DNA of 48,541 nt, taken from the NCBI GenBank assembly GCA_024743115.1, contig JANSXC010000037.1:1-48541 (forward strand), given 5' to 3'. The translations under genes were made by a program, and so were the position numbers. The first letter of the stretch is position 1. Each line of letters starts with the position of its first letter. This document shows, in pieces, positions 23,718-32,003 of this stretch. The notes below the pieces were generated by a model that did no database searches, was not told the origin of the DNA, and was given only the letters and a program-made list of their open reading frames with translations. The DNA is from a bacterium (GTDB lineage: Bacteria > Planctomycetota > UBA1135 > UBA2386).

Positions 23718-24605
23718 ATGGTCAGCAACACGACGGCGACTGCGAATCGAAAGCGCAGTAGCAAGACGGTCCGCGACCTGCCGGTTGGCAGTGCGATGGA
23801 CGCGGCTGGTGACGGTGTGAACGGCGGCGGTGCGACTGGCGGCCGTCCCGCGCTGGCTGCAGGAGCGCAGGAGGATGGTGGTGAATCCACCGAGGACCTG
23901 CTGCGGCGTTACCGGCGTCGGCAGACCCAGGCGCTGCGCGATCGGCTGATCGAGCGCCATCGCGGGCTCGTCGAGACCATGTCACGCACGCTGGCTTCGC
24001 GCCTGCCGCCGACGGTCGATGCGCAGGACCTCGAGCATGCCGGCATGTGGGGTCTGATGCAGGCCATCGCGACCTACGAGCCCGAGCGCTGCGATCGGTT
24101 CACGGCGTTCATGCGGATTCGCGTGCGCGGCGCGATGCTCGACGAGCTGCGGCAGATGGACTACCTGCCCCGGCTGATTCGCCGGCGACTGCGGCAGCAC
24201 AATGAAGCGGTCGCGCGGCTACGGATGCAGCTCGAGCGCGAACCGACCAACGATGAGCTGGCGGCCGATCTCGGCATTTCCCCGGCAGCGCTCGTGCGCT
24301 GGCAGGACCACCAGCGCGTGCGGGCCAAGTCGCTCGCGGACGAAGGCACCGACTACGTTGACCAGCTCGTGGACGAGGGCAACGAGTCGCCGATCGAGCC
24401 GATCGCGCGGCGCGAACTGCTCGAGGCCGTGCGCGCGGCGCTGGAGCCGATCGAGTGGAAGGTTCTGCGGCTGATGTACCTCGAGGGCCTGACCGGCCGT
24501 CAGGTCGCCTCCCGGTTGCGGCTGTCGGCATCGAGAATCTGTCAGATCCACAGCCGCGTGATCGACCGACTCAAGACGCAGCTCGCGACGCTCGTTGCGA
24601 GCTGA
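23718..24605 (+). CDS. Alternative sigma factor of the FliA/WhiG/SigB type
   Basis: ATG 23718 is chosen because GGGTGG lies five bases upstream. An earlier in-frame ATG (23643) lacks a binding site. The 295-residue product has a poorly conserved N-terminal 60 residues. Region 2 follows (LIERHRGLVETMSRTLASRLP, then DAQDLEHAGMWGLMQAIATYEP and FTAFMRIRVRGAMLDELR). Region 3 holds LIRRRLRQHNEAVARL and PTNDELAADLGIS, and region 4 holds LMYLEGLTGRQVASRLRLSAS. The GAMLDELR..D motif is typical of FliA/SigB-like factors. No flagellar or anti-sigma gene is adjacent, so the regulon is unknown. A TACCCT box at 23591-23596 may be its own -10. Confidence 0.88.
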   Translation: MVSNTTATANRKRSSKTVRDLPVGSAMDAAGDGVNGGGATGGRPALAAGAQEDGGESTEDLLRRYRRRQTQALRDRLIERHRGLVETMSRTLASRLPPTVDAQDLEHAGMWGLMQAIATYEPERCDRFTAFMRIRVRGAMLDELRQMDYLPRLIRRRLRQHNEAVARLRMQLEREPTNDELAADLGISPAALVRWQDHQRVRAKSLADEGTDYVDQLVDEGNESPIEPIARRELLEAVRAALEPIEWKVLRLMYLEGLTGRQVASRLRLSASRICQIHSRVIDRLKTQLATLVAS

Positions 24606-24617
24606 GCGGTTCCTCGC

Positions 24618-25916
24618 ATGACGACACCCTGCCCGGAGTCGGGTTCCACGGCGTTCCATCGTGGGCATCCCGGAGCGGTCGGGGCTGGCGAGGTCTGGTG
24701 TGAAGGAGTGCGGCTCACGGAACTCGTCGATCGCTTCGGCACGCCGCTCTACGTCTACAGCGGTGCGGCGATCGACGATCGCGCTGCGCGTCTGCGTGCC
24801 GCGTTCGGGGAAGACGCGGTCATCTGCTACGCGGTCAAGGCCAACAGCAACCTGAGTCTGCTGCGGCGGCTCGCCGCGCAGGGACTCGGCTTCGACCTCG
24901 TCAGCGGAGGTGAGATCGAGCGGCTCGCGGCGGCGAACCTGTCGGCCGCACAGGGCGTGTTCGCGGGCGTCGGCAAGGAGCCGTGGGAGATCGAGGCGGC
25001 CGTTGCGGCGGGCATCCTGTTCTTCAACGTCGAGTCCGAACACGAACTGCCTCTGCTCGCGGCGGCCGCGCGCGCGACGGGGCGAACGATACCCGTTGCG
25101 CTGCGCCTCAACCCGAACGTCGCGGCCGGCACGCACGCCTACATCACGACGGGCAAGAGCGAAAACAAGTTCGGCATCGCGCTCGCACGCGCGGCTGAGG
25201 TGGTGCGCGCGATCGTCGACGAGCCCGGGCTCGAGTTGCGCGGCTATCATGTGCACCTCGGCAGCCAGCTGCGCAGCGTGCAGCCCTATGTCGACGCGCT
25301 CGATCGCGTCGCGGCGTTCGCGGACGCCGATCCACGGCATCGCGACGGGGTGACGCACTACGACCTCGGCGGCGGGTTCGGCATCAGCTACGGCGAGGGG
25401 CTGGAGCTCGATGTCGCCGCGGTCGCCGAGCAGCTGCTGCCGCGCCTCGAGGATCGCGGCTGGACGCCGGTGCTCGAGCCCGGGCGTTACCTGGTCGGGG
25501 ACGCGGGCGTGCTCGTGACCCGAGTGCTCGGTGGCAAGCAGCAGGGCGGCACCGAGTTCGTGCTCGTCGATGCGGCGATGAACGACCTGTTGCGGCCGGC
25601 GCTCTACCAGGCCGACCACCCGATTGCGCCCGTCGCACCGGCCAGAGCGGGCCCGTCACGGCGCGTCGACGTGGTCGGGCCGGTTTGCGAGACGGGCGAC
25701 TTTCTCGCCCGAGGTCGTGAGCTGCCGCCGCTCGCCGCCGGGGACCTCCTGGCGGTGTTCGGCGCGGGGGCGTACGGTGCGTCGATGGCGTCGAACTACA
25801 ACAGCCGCCGGCGACCGGCCGAAGTGCTCGTAGACGGTGGCACAGCCCGGCTGATCCGTCGCCGGGAATCGTTCACGCAATTGTTCCAGAACGAGGTCGA
25901 TCTCGATGAAGACTGA
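24618..25916 (+). CDS. lysA: Diaminopimelate decarboxylase
   Basis: Decarboxylates meso-diaminopimelate to lysine using PLP. The 432-residue product is a fold-type III (alanine-racemase-like) enzyme. The PLP-binding lysine is K74 in YAVKANSN. Other landmarks are FDLVSGGEIERL, NPNVAAGTHAYITTGKSENKFG, HVHLGSQL, DLGGGFGISY, EPGRYLVG and the GPVCETGDFLARGREL segment that contributes the second active-site cysteine. Y in FGAGAYGASMASNYNSR completes the site. It lies 12 bases after the sigma-factor stop and overlaps the next small gene by 11 bases. Confidence 0.95.
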   Translation: MTTPCPESGSTAFHRGHPGAVGAGEVWCEGVRLTELVDRFGTPLYVYSGAAIDDRAARLRAAFGEDAVICYAVKANSNLSLLRRLAAQGLGFDLVSGGEIERLAAANLSAAQGVFAGVGKEPWEIEAAVAAGILFFNVESEHELPLLAAAARATGRTIPVALRLNPNVAAGTHAYITTGKSENKFGIALARAAEVVRAIVDEPGLELRGYHVHLGSQLRSVQPYVDALDRVAAFADADPRHRDGVTHYDLGGGFGISYGEGLELDVAAVAEQLLPRLEDRGWTPVLEPGRYLVGDAGVLVTRVLGGKQQGGTEFVLVDAAMNDLLRPALYQADHPIAPVAPARAGPSRRVDVVGPVCETGDFLARGRELPPLAAGDLLAVFGAGAYGASMASNYNSRRRPAEVLVDGGTARLIRRRESFTQLFQNEVDLDED

Positions 25917-26115
25917 TCCCACCGCGATGAGTTCTGACCCCACGGTGATTGGGCGTTCGCGGTTGCACCCGCGCGCGCTGGCATCGCGCGCGCTGCTGAT
26001 CGTGTTGTTCTGTCTGCCGATGGCGGGCTGCAACCTGCTGATCGACGAGTTCACGTGGCTCGATCGTGTGCCACCCGCAGCGGAAGACTCGCCGGCCGCC
26101 GCGAGCGAGCAGTAG
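25906..26115 (+). CDS. Short lipoprotein downstream of lysA
   Basis: The 69-residue product has a basic, Arg-containing lead (SRLHPRALASRA), a hydrophobic core (LLIVLFCLP) and a lipobox ending MAGC. This leaves a mature lipoprotein of only about 28 residues (NLLIDEFTWLDRVPPAAEDS). It starts inside the 3' end of lysA. A second ATG at 25927 is possible. Very small lipoproteins beside lysA are known in Gammaproteobacteria, but I see no sequence similarity, so the resemblance may be only positional. It probably sits in a membrane of the envelope. Confidence 0.6.
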   Translation: MKTDPTAMSSDPTVIGRSRLHPRALASRALLIVLFCLPMAGCNLLIDEFTWLDRVPPAAEDSPAAASEQ

Positions 26116-26120
26116 ATCCC

Positions 26121-26474
26121 ATGGTGCGCGGTCGACTGCGCGAGGTCATGCTCGCCGCCGTCGGTGCGGGCGATCTCGAGGGCGATGACGTTTGCCGCGG
26201 TTCGTCGTCGCATCCGGTCTGCGGCGACCACGTCGAGATCAGTCTGCGCATGCAGGGCGACGACGTGATCGACCTGCGTTGGCGTGCGGCCGGTTGTCCG
26301 GCCACGATGGCGGTCACGGCGCTCGCGGCCGGCGCGCTGCCGGGTCACGCGATCGACGAGTGCCCGGCCATCCTCGCCAAGGCGATCGCAGACCACGACG
26401 GGCTCGCCCGGCACGAACGCCACGCCGAGGCGTTGGTGCTCCGCGCCCTGACCGCAGCCCACGAGAACCGATGA
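26121..26474 (+). CDS. IscU/NifU-like Fe-S scaffold homologue lacking the third cysteine
   Basis: The 117-residue product starts at ATG 26121, five bases after the lipoprotein stop. It matches the NifU N-terminal/IscU fold: the first ligand motif HPVCGDHVEISLR has C34, and the second, WRAAGCPATMAVTALAAG, has C59. In functional scaffolds a third cysteine sits in an RHC-like motif near the C-terminus. Here the equivalent position reads RHAEALVLRAL, with A102. It may bind a cluster with another ligand, act as a carrier or have lost scaffold activity. No cysteine desulfurase is adjacent. Confidence 0.75.
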   Translation: MVRGRLREVMLAAVGAGDLEGDDVCRGSSSHPVCGDHVEISLRMQGDDVIDLRWRAAGCPATMAVTALAAGALPGHAIDECPAILAKAIADHDGLARHERHAEALVLRALTAAHENR

Positions 26475-26520
26475 TCCGGTTCGAGATCGCCATTGGCTCC
26501 GGCTGGCGGGTGCACGACTG

Positions 26521-28149
26521 ATGGCGCGGTGGTCCGACTTCCTGGCGCGGTTGCGCGGCGCGCCGGACGATGCCGATCGGCAACGCTGGCTCGCGATCGT
26601 CGCCCTCAACCGGCAGCTCGCCGAGGCCGACGGTCGCCGCCAGGTCCTGACCGTGCTCGTCGACGAGGCGGTCCGGCTGTTCGGCGCCGAGCGCGGCTTC
26701 CTCGTGACGGTGCGCGCGGCCGAGCCCGGATTCGCCGTCGAGGTGGCCCGAAACCTCGACCGCGAGGCCGTTGCCAACCCGGAACGCAAACTGTCGCGAA
26801 CCGTGCTGATGCGCGGCCTGGAGGGTGAAGGGGTCTACAGCGAAGACGCCCAGGAGGGCGAGCTCAGCGCCGCGCAGAGCGTCGCGGATTTGCGATTGCG
26901 CTCGGTGCTCTGCATGCCGCTCAGGGTCGGCGAACGCGTTCTGGGCTGCCTCTATCTGGACCATCGCTTCCAGGCCGGGGTCTTCGGCGACGGCGATCTA
27001 CCCTGGCTGATGGCGTTCGCGGATCAGGGCGCGATCGTCGTGCACCTGCACGATCTGCTCGTCGAGAACCGCGAGCAGGCCAAGGCGCTGGAGCAACGAA
27101 ACCGCGGTTTGCAGGCGACGGTCGAGGCGCAGGCCGAAGCGCTCGCGCGGCCGGCGGCGCAGCTGTCGCGCGACGAGTTGCGGTATGCCTTCCCGCGGCT
27201 CGTGGGCAGCTCACCGGCGCTGATGCGCGTACTGCAGGTGCTCGATCGCGTCGTCGATACGGAGTTGCCGGTCCTGCTCACCGGGGAGAGTGGCACGGGC
27301 AAGGAGCTCGCTGCGCGGGCGCTGCACGATCATGGCCCGCGCCGGCGCGGCGAGTTCGTGGCAGTCAACGTTGCCGCGATCAGTCGCGAGGTGCTCGAAA
27401 GCGAACTGTTCGGTCACGAGAAGGGCGCGTTCACGGGTGCGGACCGGGCGCGCATCGGCGTGCTGCGCCAGGCCAACGGCGGGACTCTGTTCCTCGACGA
27501 GGTGACCGAGATGCCGCTCGATCTACAGGTCAAGTTGCTCCGCGTCCTCGAGCAGCGGCGCGTGCGACCGGTGGGCGGTGACCGCGAGTTCGAACTCGAC
27601 GTCCGCGTCGTTGCGGCAACCAACCGTGATCCGGCGACCGTGGTGGCGGCCGGCGAGTTTCGCGAGGACCTCTACTTCCGGCTCGCAGTCGTGACCGTGC
27701 AACTGCCACCGCTGCGCGAGCGGATTGACGACATTCCCGATCTCGCCGAGCGCATGCTCGCGGACTACGCCGCGGAACGCGGCGAGGCCCCACGGCAGTT
27801 GACCCCGGTGTTGGTCGCGGCGCTGCGGGCACGGGCCTGGCCCGGCAACGTGCGGCAGCTGCGCAACGAACTGCAGCGGCTCGTGGCTCTCGCTGAGGGT
27901 GAGGTGCTCGCGGTCGAGGCGCTGACCCCGGAGTCGTCGGTCACCGGGGTTGGGGAGACCGCGGCGGCGGGTGTTGCAGGTGGCCCGGATGCGGCGCCGG
28001 GAACGTTCGAGCTGGCTGCGCTCGAGCGCTGGGCCATCGAGCGCGCCATGAAGGCGGCCGCCGGCAACAAGGCCGAGGCCGCGCGGCTGCTCGGCATCGG
28101 CCGCCGCACGCTCTACGACAAGCTCGGACGTGGTGGCGAGGGCGCCTGA
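26521..28149 (+). CDS. Sigma-54-dependent activator with GAF sensor domain
   Basis: The 542-residue product has an N-terminal GAF-like domain at about 25-185 (LFGAERGFLVTV, LRSVLCMPLRVGERVLGCLYLDH). A linker coiled coil follows (QAKALEQRNRGLQATVEAQ). The AAA+ module has Walker A GESGTGKE (255-262), the sigma-54 contact loop GAFTGA (302-307), Walker B GGTLFLDEV and an arginine-finger region with RVVAATNRD and FREDLYFRL. A Fis-type HTH closes the protein (KAAAGNKAEAARLLGIGRRTLYDKL). It should drive open-complex formation at -24/-12 promoters in response to a GAF-sensed signal. No kinase is adjacent. Confidence 0.93.
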   Translation: MARWSDFLARLRGAPDDADRQRWLAIVALNRQLAEADGRRQVLTVLVDEAVRLFGAERGFLVTVRAAEPGFAVEVARNLDREAVANPERKLSRTVLMRGLEGEGVYSEDAQEGELSAAQSVADLRLRSVLCMPLRVGERVLGCLYLDHRFQAGVFGDGDLPWLMAFADQGAIVVHLHDLLVENREQAKALEQRNRGLQATVEAQAEALARPAAQLSRDELRYAFPRLVGSSPALMRVLQVLDRVVDTELPVLLTGESGTGKELAARALHDHGPRRRGEFVAVNVAAISREVLESELFGHEKGAFTGADRARIGVLRQANGGTLFLDEVTEMPLDLQVKLLRVLEQRRVRPVGGDREFELDVRVVAATNRDPATVVAAGEFREDLYFRLAVVTVQLPPLRERIDDIPDLAERMLADYAAERGEAPRQLTPVLVAALRARAWPGNVRQLRNELQRLVALAEGEVLAVEALTPESSVTGVGETAAAGVAGGPDAAPGTFELAALERWAIERAMKAAAGNKAEAARLLGIGRRTLYDKLGRGGEGA

Positions 28150-28184
28150 GTGTGCAGAAACTGCACACAGTGCGGATGCCGCAC
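28150..28184. promoter_or_regulatory. Two tandem perfect dyads with 3-nt spacers
   Basis: GTGTGCAG-AAA-CTGCACAC (28150-28168) is followed after one base by GTGCGG-ATG-CCGCAC (28170-28184). They occupy the start of the 85-base gap between the sigma-54 activator and the next plus-strand gene. They could be terminator hairpins (no T-run follows) or operator sites for a Fis-type or other dimeric regulator, such as the activator just upstream. I could not find a -24/-12 promoter beside them. Confidence 0.45.
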
Positions 28185-28234
28185 GACTGATCGGTTGAGT
28201 GGGAAGATCATAAATGATGGAAGGGGAAGAGATT

Positions 28235-30100
28235 ATGATTCATTCGAGTTTGGCATCGCGATTGCATCCAGGAGCGGCAATGTCCGGTCTTCCCGCCACC
28301 CGCCGCCTGGCTTCGAGCCTGTTGGCCCCGAGCCTCCTGGTGCTCGGCATCGGGGGTTTGTCGGGTGCCGCGTTGCCTGCGCAGGGCGCCGAGCGAGGGC
28401 CGTCATCCACGCCGCGGATCGTCGATGGCATCGAATCCCCGCTGCTGTACCTGGCGATCGGCGCAGATCGGAAGGTGGACGGCAAGAAGGCGGATGCGAA
28501 GGCGGGCGCGGCTCGCCGCAGCGCCAGCCGGCAGGCCGTCCAGAAACTGCTCGCGAATCCGGCGCTGCACACGCTGCTTGGTGCCGGCACCGCTCGCGGT
28601 AGTTCCGCGGGTCAGTCGCTCGCGATCGTGCGCGGGGTGCTCGGCAAGTGCGTCGGTGAAATCGAGATCGCATTGACCGGTGTGGTGCCGGGGTATGGCC
28701 AGCCGCTGCTCGTGTTGCGGGCCGAACTCCAGGAGGCCCAGGCGAAGACGCTGCAGCAGGCGCTGCAGCCATCGCAGACGGGCGGTCGGCAACTCGCCGC
28801 GAACCATCGCGTCCTCCGTGGCCAGCAGACCTACGCGATGCTCGGCGCCGACGGCGAACTGGCCCGCGGACCCGGCCGGCAGGTCGAACTCGCGATCGTC
28901 GGTTCGGACCTCGTCGTGACCAACGATGGCACGGCGATGGAGGAACTGCTCGCGCCGCCGCGCACCGCGGCGAGCCGCCGCGTGCTCTCGTCCAATGAAC
29001 GCTTCCTCGACCTCGAGCGTCGCATCGCGGCGCCAGCGGGGTCGCTCGTAATCTACGGTGACTGGGCCCGCCTGAGTCAGCGCCTGCGTGGCAGCACGAA
29101 CGGGTTGCCGGCGCAGCTGCTGCACGCTTCGGGCCTCGGCGCGGCGCGTTCGGTGATGGCCGCGTTGAGCTGCGAGCCGACCCGTGGTGGCGAGGACGGC
29201 GAGTTCACGATCACGATGCTGCTCGATTTCGAAGCGGACGATGGGGTTCTGACGCCCGCCGACCGCAACCAGCCGACGTTCTCGCACTCGCCGTCGATCG
29301 ACGGTTGGTTCGAGGCGGCGCTGTCGGTCCCGGCGCGCCGGCTCGTGCGCGATCTGCCGGGTGGTGGCCTTGGCGGCCTCGTGATGGCGGTCGATCTGCC
29401 GGGGATCGCTTCGAAGACCTATCACGGCGCCCACCTGCTGCGGGATCTGCGGGCTTCGTTCGAGGACTTCGGCCTCGATTTCGACCGCAACGTGCTGTCG
29501 CGCCTGGGGGCGCGCGGCACCGTGCAACTGCTCTTCCGGCAGACCGAGGCGGGCGCCACCGCAGCGCCGACCGCGGTCGAATCGATCTACTCGGTGCGGG
29601 CGCGCAGTCGCACGGCGGCTGGTGATCTGTTCACGGATTTGCGCCGCGCGGCCGAGCAGCACGGCATCGGCCGGGTCGTCTCGGGCCGTGATCGTGGTGA
29701 CAAGAACAAACCCGAGGTTCTCGAGCTTCGTGCGCACCCTGACGACGTAGCGACCTGCGTTGCGATTCAGGGCGACACGGTGCTCGTGGCGTTCGACGTC
29801 GCAACGATCGACGACTTCCTCGCCGAGACTCGGCGCGCCGCGCGTCAGCGCGGCAAGCGGAACTCGGCGGTGGCTGCCGTCGTAGAACGGATCGGTGCGA
29901 AAGACGTGACCGGCCTGTTCGACCTCGACCTCGAGCCGTGGTTCGACCATCTGGTCGCGCTGCTCGGTGACCGCAACTCGGAAGCCGGCGGCTCGAAACT
30001 CGACATGTCACACGTTCCGTGTCGGCATGTCGGCTATCTCGATCTGCAACCCAGGGACGGCGGAACCGTTGTCCGGATCTGTGTGTTGTCGTCGCGGTAG
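28235..30100 (+). CDS. Exported DUF3352-like protein, second copy
   Basis: ATG 28235 is preferred because AAGGGGAAGA lies just upstream. ATGs at 28214/28217 are alternatives. The 621-residue product has a long signal region (RRLASSLLAPSLLVLGIGGLS) ending near ALPAQG. Mature segments VELAIVGSDLVVTNDGTAMEE, PAGSLVIYGDWARLSQRLRG and FGLDFDRNVLSRLGARGTVQL give the alternating beta/helix pattern seen in the protein at 1289-3088, including the shared L-VVTN strand. I take it as the same DUF3352-like type. The function is unknown and no catalytic motif is visible. A structured non-coding region follows. Confidence 0.7.
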   Translation: MIHSSLASRLHPGAAMSGLPATRRLASSLLAPSLLVLGIGGLSGAALPAQGAERGPSSTPRIVDGIESPLLYLAIGADRKVDGKKADAKAGAARRSASRQAVQKLLANPALHTLLGAGTARGSSAGQSLAIVRGVLGKCVGEIEIALTGVVPGYGQPLLVLRAELQEAQAKTLQQALQPSQTGGRQLAANHRVLRGQQTYAMLGADGELARGPGRQVELAIVGSDLVVTNDGTAMEELLAPPRTAASRRVLSSNERFLDLERRIAAPAGSLVIYGDWARLSQRLRGSTNGLPAQLLHASGLGAARSVMAALSCEPTRGGEDGEFTITMLLDFEADDGVLTPADRNQPTFSHSPSIDGWFEAALSVPARRLVRDLPGGGLGGLVMAVDLPGIASKTYHGAHLLRDLRASFEDFGLDFDRNVLSRLGARGTVQLLFRQTEAGATAAPTAVESIYSVRARSRTAAGDLFTDLRRAAEQHGIGRVVSGRDRGDKNKPEVLELRAHPDDVATCVAIQGDTVLVAFDVATIDDFLAETRRAARQRGKRNSAVAAVVERIGAKDVTGLFDLDLEPWFDHLVALLGDRNSEAGGSKLDMSHVPCRHVGYLDLQPRDGGTVVRICVLSSR

Positions 30101-30182
30101 CACGTTCTAAGCAACAGCAGCTCTTTACGAACTCAAAGCATTCGGTGATCACGTCGCACGTCAAACTGCGGCGCGTTAGCCG

Positions 30183-30282
30183 CGGATGCATGGTTGGTGT
30201 TCTGACCGACGCCGCCCACGATCTGGGGCAGGCAGGGTGGTGTCAGTTGTTCTCCGCGTGTGTTGCGCGGGCCATGCATCCG
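30183..30282 (+). ncRNA. Structured RNA candidate, unit 1 of a tandem pair
   Basis: An 11-bp perfect closing stem (30183-30193 with 30272-30282) encloses two hairpins. Hairpin 1 pairs 30203-30217 with 30235-30249 (14 of 15 positions, four as G-U) around a 17-nt loop ACGATCTGGGGCAGGCA (30218-30234). Hairpin 2 pairs 30254-30258 with 30266-30270. Unit 2 shows the same design with different stem sequences and the same loop, which argues for selection on RNA structure. G-U pairs far outnumber C-A mismatches on this strand, so transcription should be left to right. No known RNA family comes to mind. The 82 bases between the previous stop and this unit show nothing else. Confidence 0.6.
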
Positions 30283-30291
30283 ATCCTTCTT

Positions 30292-30398
30292 CGGTGCATG
30301 ACCTGAATGGTCGCGATTGCCGTTCCGACACGATTTGGGGCAGGCAGGAGCGGTAGTTGCGGTTCTCGCGCTTGTTGCGCGGGACAGGTCATGCACCG
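30292..30398 (+). ncRNA. Structured RNA candidate, unit 2 of a tandem pair
   Basis: A 14-bp perfect closing stem (30292-30305 with 30385-30398) encloses hairpin 1, in which 30309-30326 pairs continuously with 30347-30364 (18 pairs, seven of them G-U). Its loop ends in ACGATTTGGGGCAGGCA (30330-30346), identical to unit 1 except for one pyrimidine. Hairpin 2 pairs 30365-30371 with 30377-30383. It starts nine bases after unit 1 ends and lies 111 bases before glpK. It may be a free small RNA ending at the terminator at 30409-30464, or a tandem leader element controlling glpK. Confidence 0.6.
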
Positions 30399-30408
30399 CA
30401 TCTTCCAT

Positions 30409-30464
30409 GAGACCGGGGGTCTCGTCACGAGGACAGGCGTGGCGGGGCCTCCGGCTTCTTTTTT
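30409..30464 (+). terminator. Hairpins with T-run between the structured RNA and glpK
   Basis: GAGACC/GGTCTC with loop GGG (30409-30423) is a perfect 6-bp hairpin just after the second RNA unit. Then GGGGCC (30444-30449) can pair with GGCTTC (30453-30458) with two G-U pairs, directly followed by six T residues (30459-30464). The second structure is a plausible intrinsic terminator for plus-strand transcription. It could end the RNA or act as the switching element ahead of glpK. Confidence 0.5.
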
Positions 30465-30509
30465 GTCCGCGCGGTTTTCGAGAGCACCGGTGCTCGAAGC
30501 ACGGTGGCG

Positions 30510-31964
30510 ATGCCGGACAATCGGCGCATGTTCCTTGCGATCGATCAAGGCACCACCAGCAGTCGAGCGATCGTGTTCGACGCCGACGGTTCGGTGCAGG
30601 CCATCGGCCAGTGCGAGTTCGAGCAGCACTTCCCCGCACCTGGGCACGTGGAGCACGACCCCGAGGAGATCGTGCAGAGCCAGCAGCGGGCGATCGCCGA
30701 TGCGCTGCGTGCGGCCGGCGACCCGCAGATCGTTGCGGCGGGAATCACCAACCAGCGCGAGACGGTGGTCGTGTTCGAGCGCGCGACGGGGCGGCCGATC
30801 CATCGCGCGATTGTCTGGCAGGACCGCCGGACAGCTCCGGATCTCGCACGAATGGCCGATCACGCCGAGCTCGTTCGCGCGCGTACCGGGCTGTCGCTCG
30901 ACCCCTACTTCAGCGCGAAGAAGATCGCGTGGATCCTCGACGAAGTGCCCGGCGCTCGGGCGCGCGCCGAACGCGGTGAACTGCTCGCCGGCACGATCGA
31001 CACCTGGTTGCTCTGGCACCTGACGAATGGCGACACGTTCGCGACCGATCCATCCAACGCGTCGCGTACCTGCCTGTTCGATCTCGCGACCGGTGACTGG
31101 AGCGACGAGCTCTGCGAGCTGTTCGATGTGCCACGAGCGATGCTGCCAGCGATCCTGCCGACGGCGGGCGACTTCGGCACGGCGACCGCGGGTTGGCCGC
31201 TCCGCGCGGCGGTCGGGGATCAGCAGAGTGCGCTCTTTGGCCACGGTTGCGTCGGGCTCGGCGATACGAAGTGCACCTACGGCACGGGGGCGTTCGTGCT
31301 CACCAACGCGGGCGACACCGTGCCGGACCCCGTGCCCGGAGTGCTTGCGACCGTTGCGTGGCAACTCGGCGACGTGACGACGTTTGCGCGCGAAGGCAGC
31401 GTGCTCGTCTGCGGCGCGGCGATCCAGTGGCTGCGGGACGGGCTCGGCGTCATCGCGGACGCGACCGCGACCGAGCAGCTCGCGCGCTCGGTGGCGGACA
31501 GTGGCGGCATCGTGTTCGTGCCGGCGTTCGCCGGGCTCGGTACGCCGCACTGGGATCCGACGGCGCGCGGTGCGATCCTCGGCCTGACCCGCGGCACGAC
31601 GGACGCGCATCTCGTGCGCGCGGCGCTCGAGGCGCTCGCGCTACAGATCGACGATGTGCTCGGCGCGATGGGAGGCACGCGTTCGGCGCTCCGAGTCGAT
31701 GGCGGCGCGGCGGGCAACGGTCTGCTGCTCGAGATCCAGGCGGCCTTGCTCGGCGTCCCGGTGCTGCGGCCCGCGTGGCTCGAGGCGACGGCTTTCGGGG
31801 CGTTCCGCATGGCGCTGCTCGGCGCCGGCGTGCATGCGGATCCGTCGACGCTGCCCGCACTACCCGGCGAGTCCGTCGAGGTGGCGCCGCCCGAGGGACT
31901 CGACGTCGAAGAACTGCGTGCGCGCTGGCGCAAGGCCCTGCCGCGAGCGCAGAACTGGGCGTGA
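30510..31964 (+). CDS. glpK: Glycerol kinase
   Basis: Phosphorylates glycerol to sn-glycerol 3-phosphate with ATP. The 484-residue product is a FGGY-family kinase. It has LAIDQGTTSSRAIVFD at the N-terminus, GITNQRETVVVF, IVWQDRRTAPD, FSAKKIAWILD, GTIDTWLLWHLT, FATDPSNASRT, GDQQSALFGHGC and KCTYGTGAFVL. FVPAFAGLGTPHWDP and RVDGGAAGNG lie in the ATP-binding half. ATG 30510 is taken, with GTG 30504 and ATG 30528 as alternatives. The last would give the short N-terminus usual for the family. No glycerol facilitator or glycerol-3-phosphate dehydrogenase is adjacent. The leader carries the tandem structured RNA candidates and a terminator-like hairpin. Confidence 0.93.
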   Translation: MPDNRRMFLAIDQGTTSSRAIVFDADGSVQAIGQCEFEQHFPAPGHVEHDPEEIVQSQQRAIADALRAAGDPQIVAAGITNQRETVVVFERATGRPIHRAIVWQDRRTAPDLARMADHAELVRARTGLSLDPYFSAKKIAWILDEVPGARARAERGELLAGTIDTWLLWHLTNGDTFATDPSNASRTCLFDLATGDWSDELCELFDVPRAMLPAILPTAGDFGTATAGWPLRAAVGDQQSALFGHGCVGLGDTKCTYGTGAFVLTNAGDTVPDPVPGVLATVAWQLGDVTTFAREGSVLVCGAAIQWLRDGLGVIADATATEQLARSVADSGGIVFVPAFAGLGTPHWDPTARGAILGLTRGTTDAHLVRAALEALALQIDDVLGAMGGTRSALRVDGGAAGNGLLLEIQAALLGVPVLRPAWLEATAFGAFRMALLGAGVHADPSTLPALPGESVEVAPPEGLDVEELRARWRKALPRAQNWA

Positions 31965-32003
31965 TCTTTCTTCGCCGTCCGCTGCGGCCTACAACCGGAA
32001 CTC

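Noticed and set aside
30104..30398. Integron attC sites
   Set aside because: Some pieces (GCGTTAG, long hairpins) recall attC, but the conserved core (RYYYAAC/GTTRRRY) is absent, the loop rather than the stem ends is conserved, and no integrase or cassette array is present.
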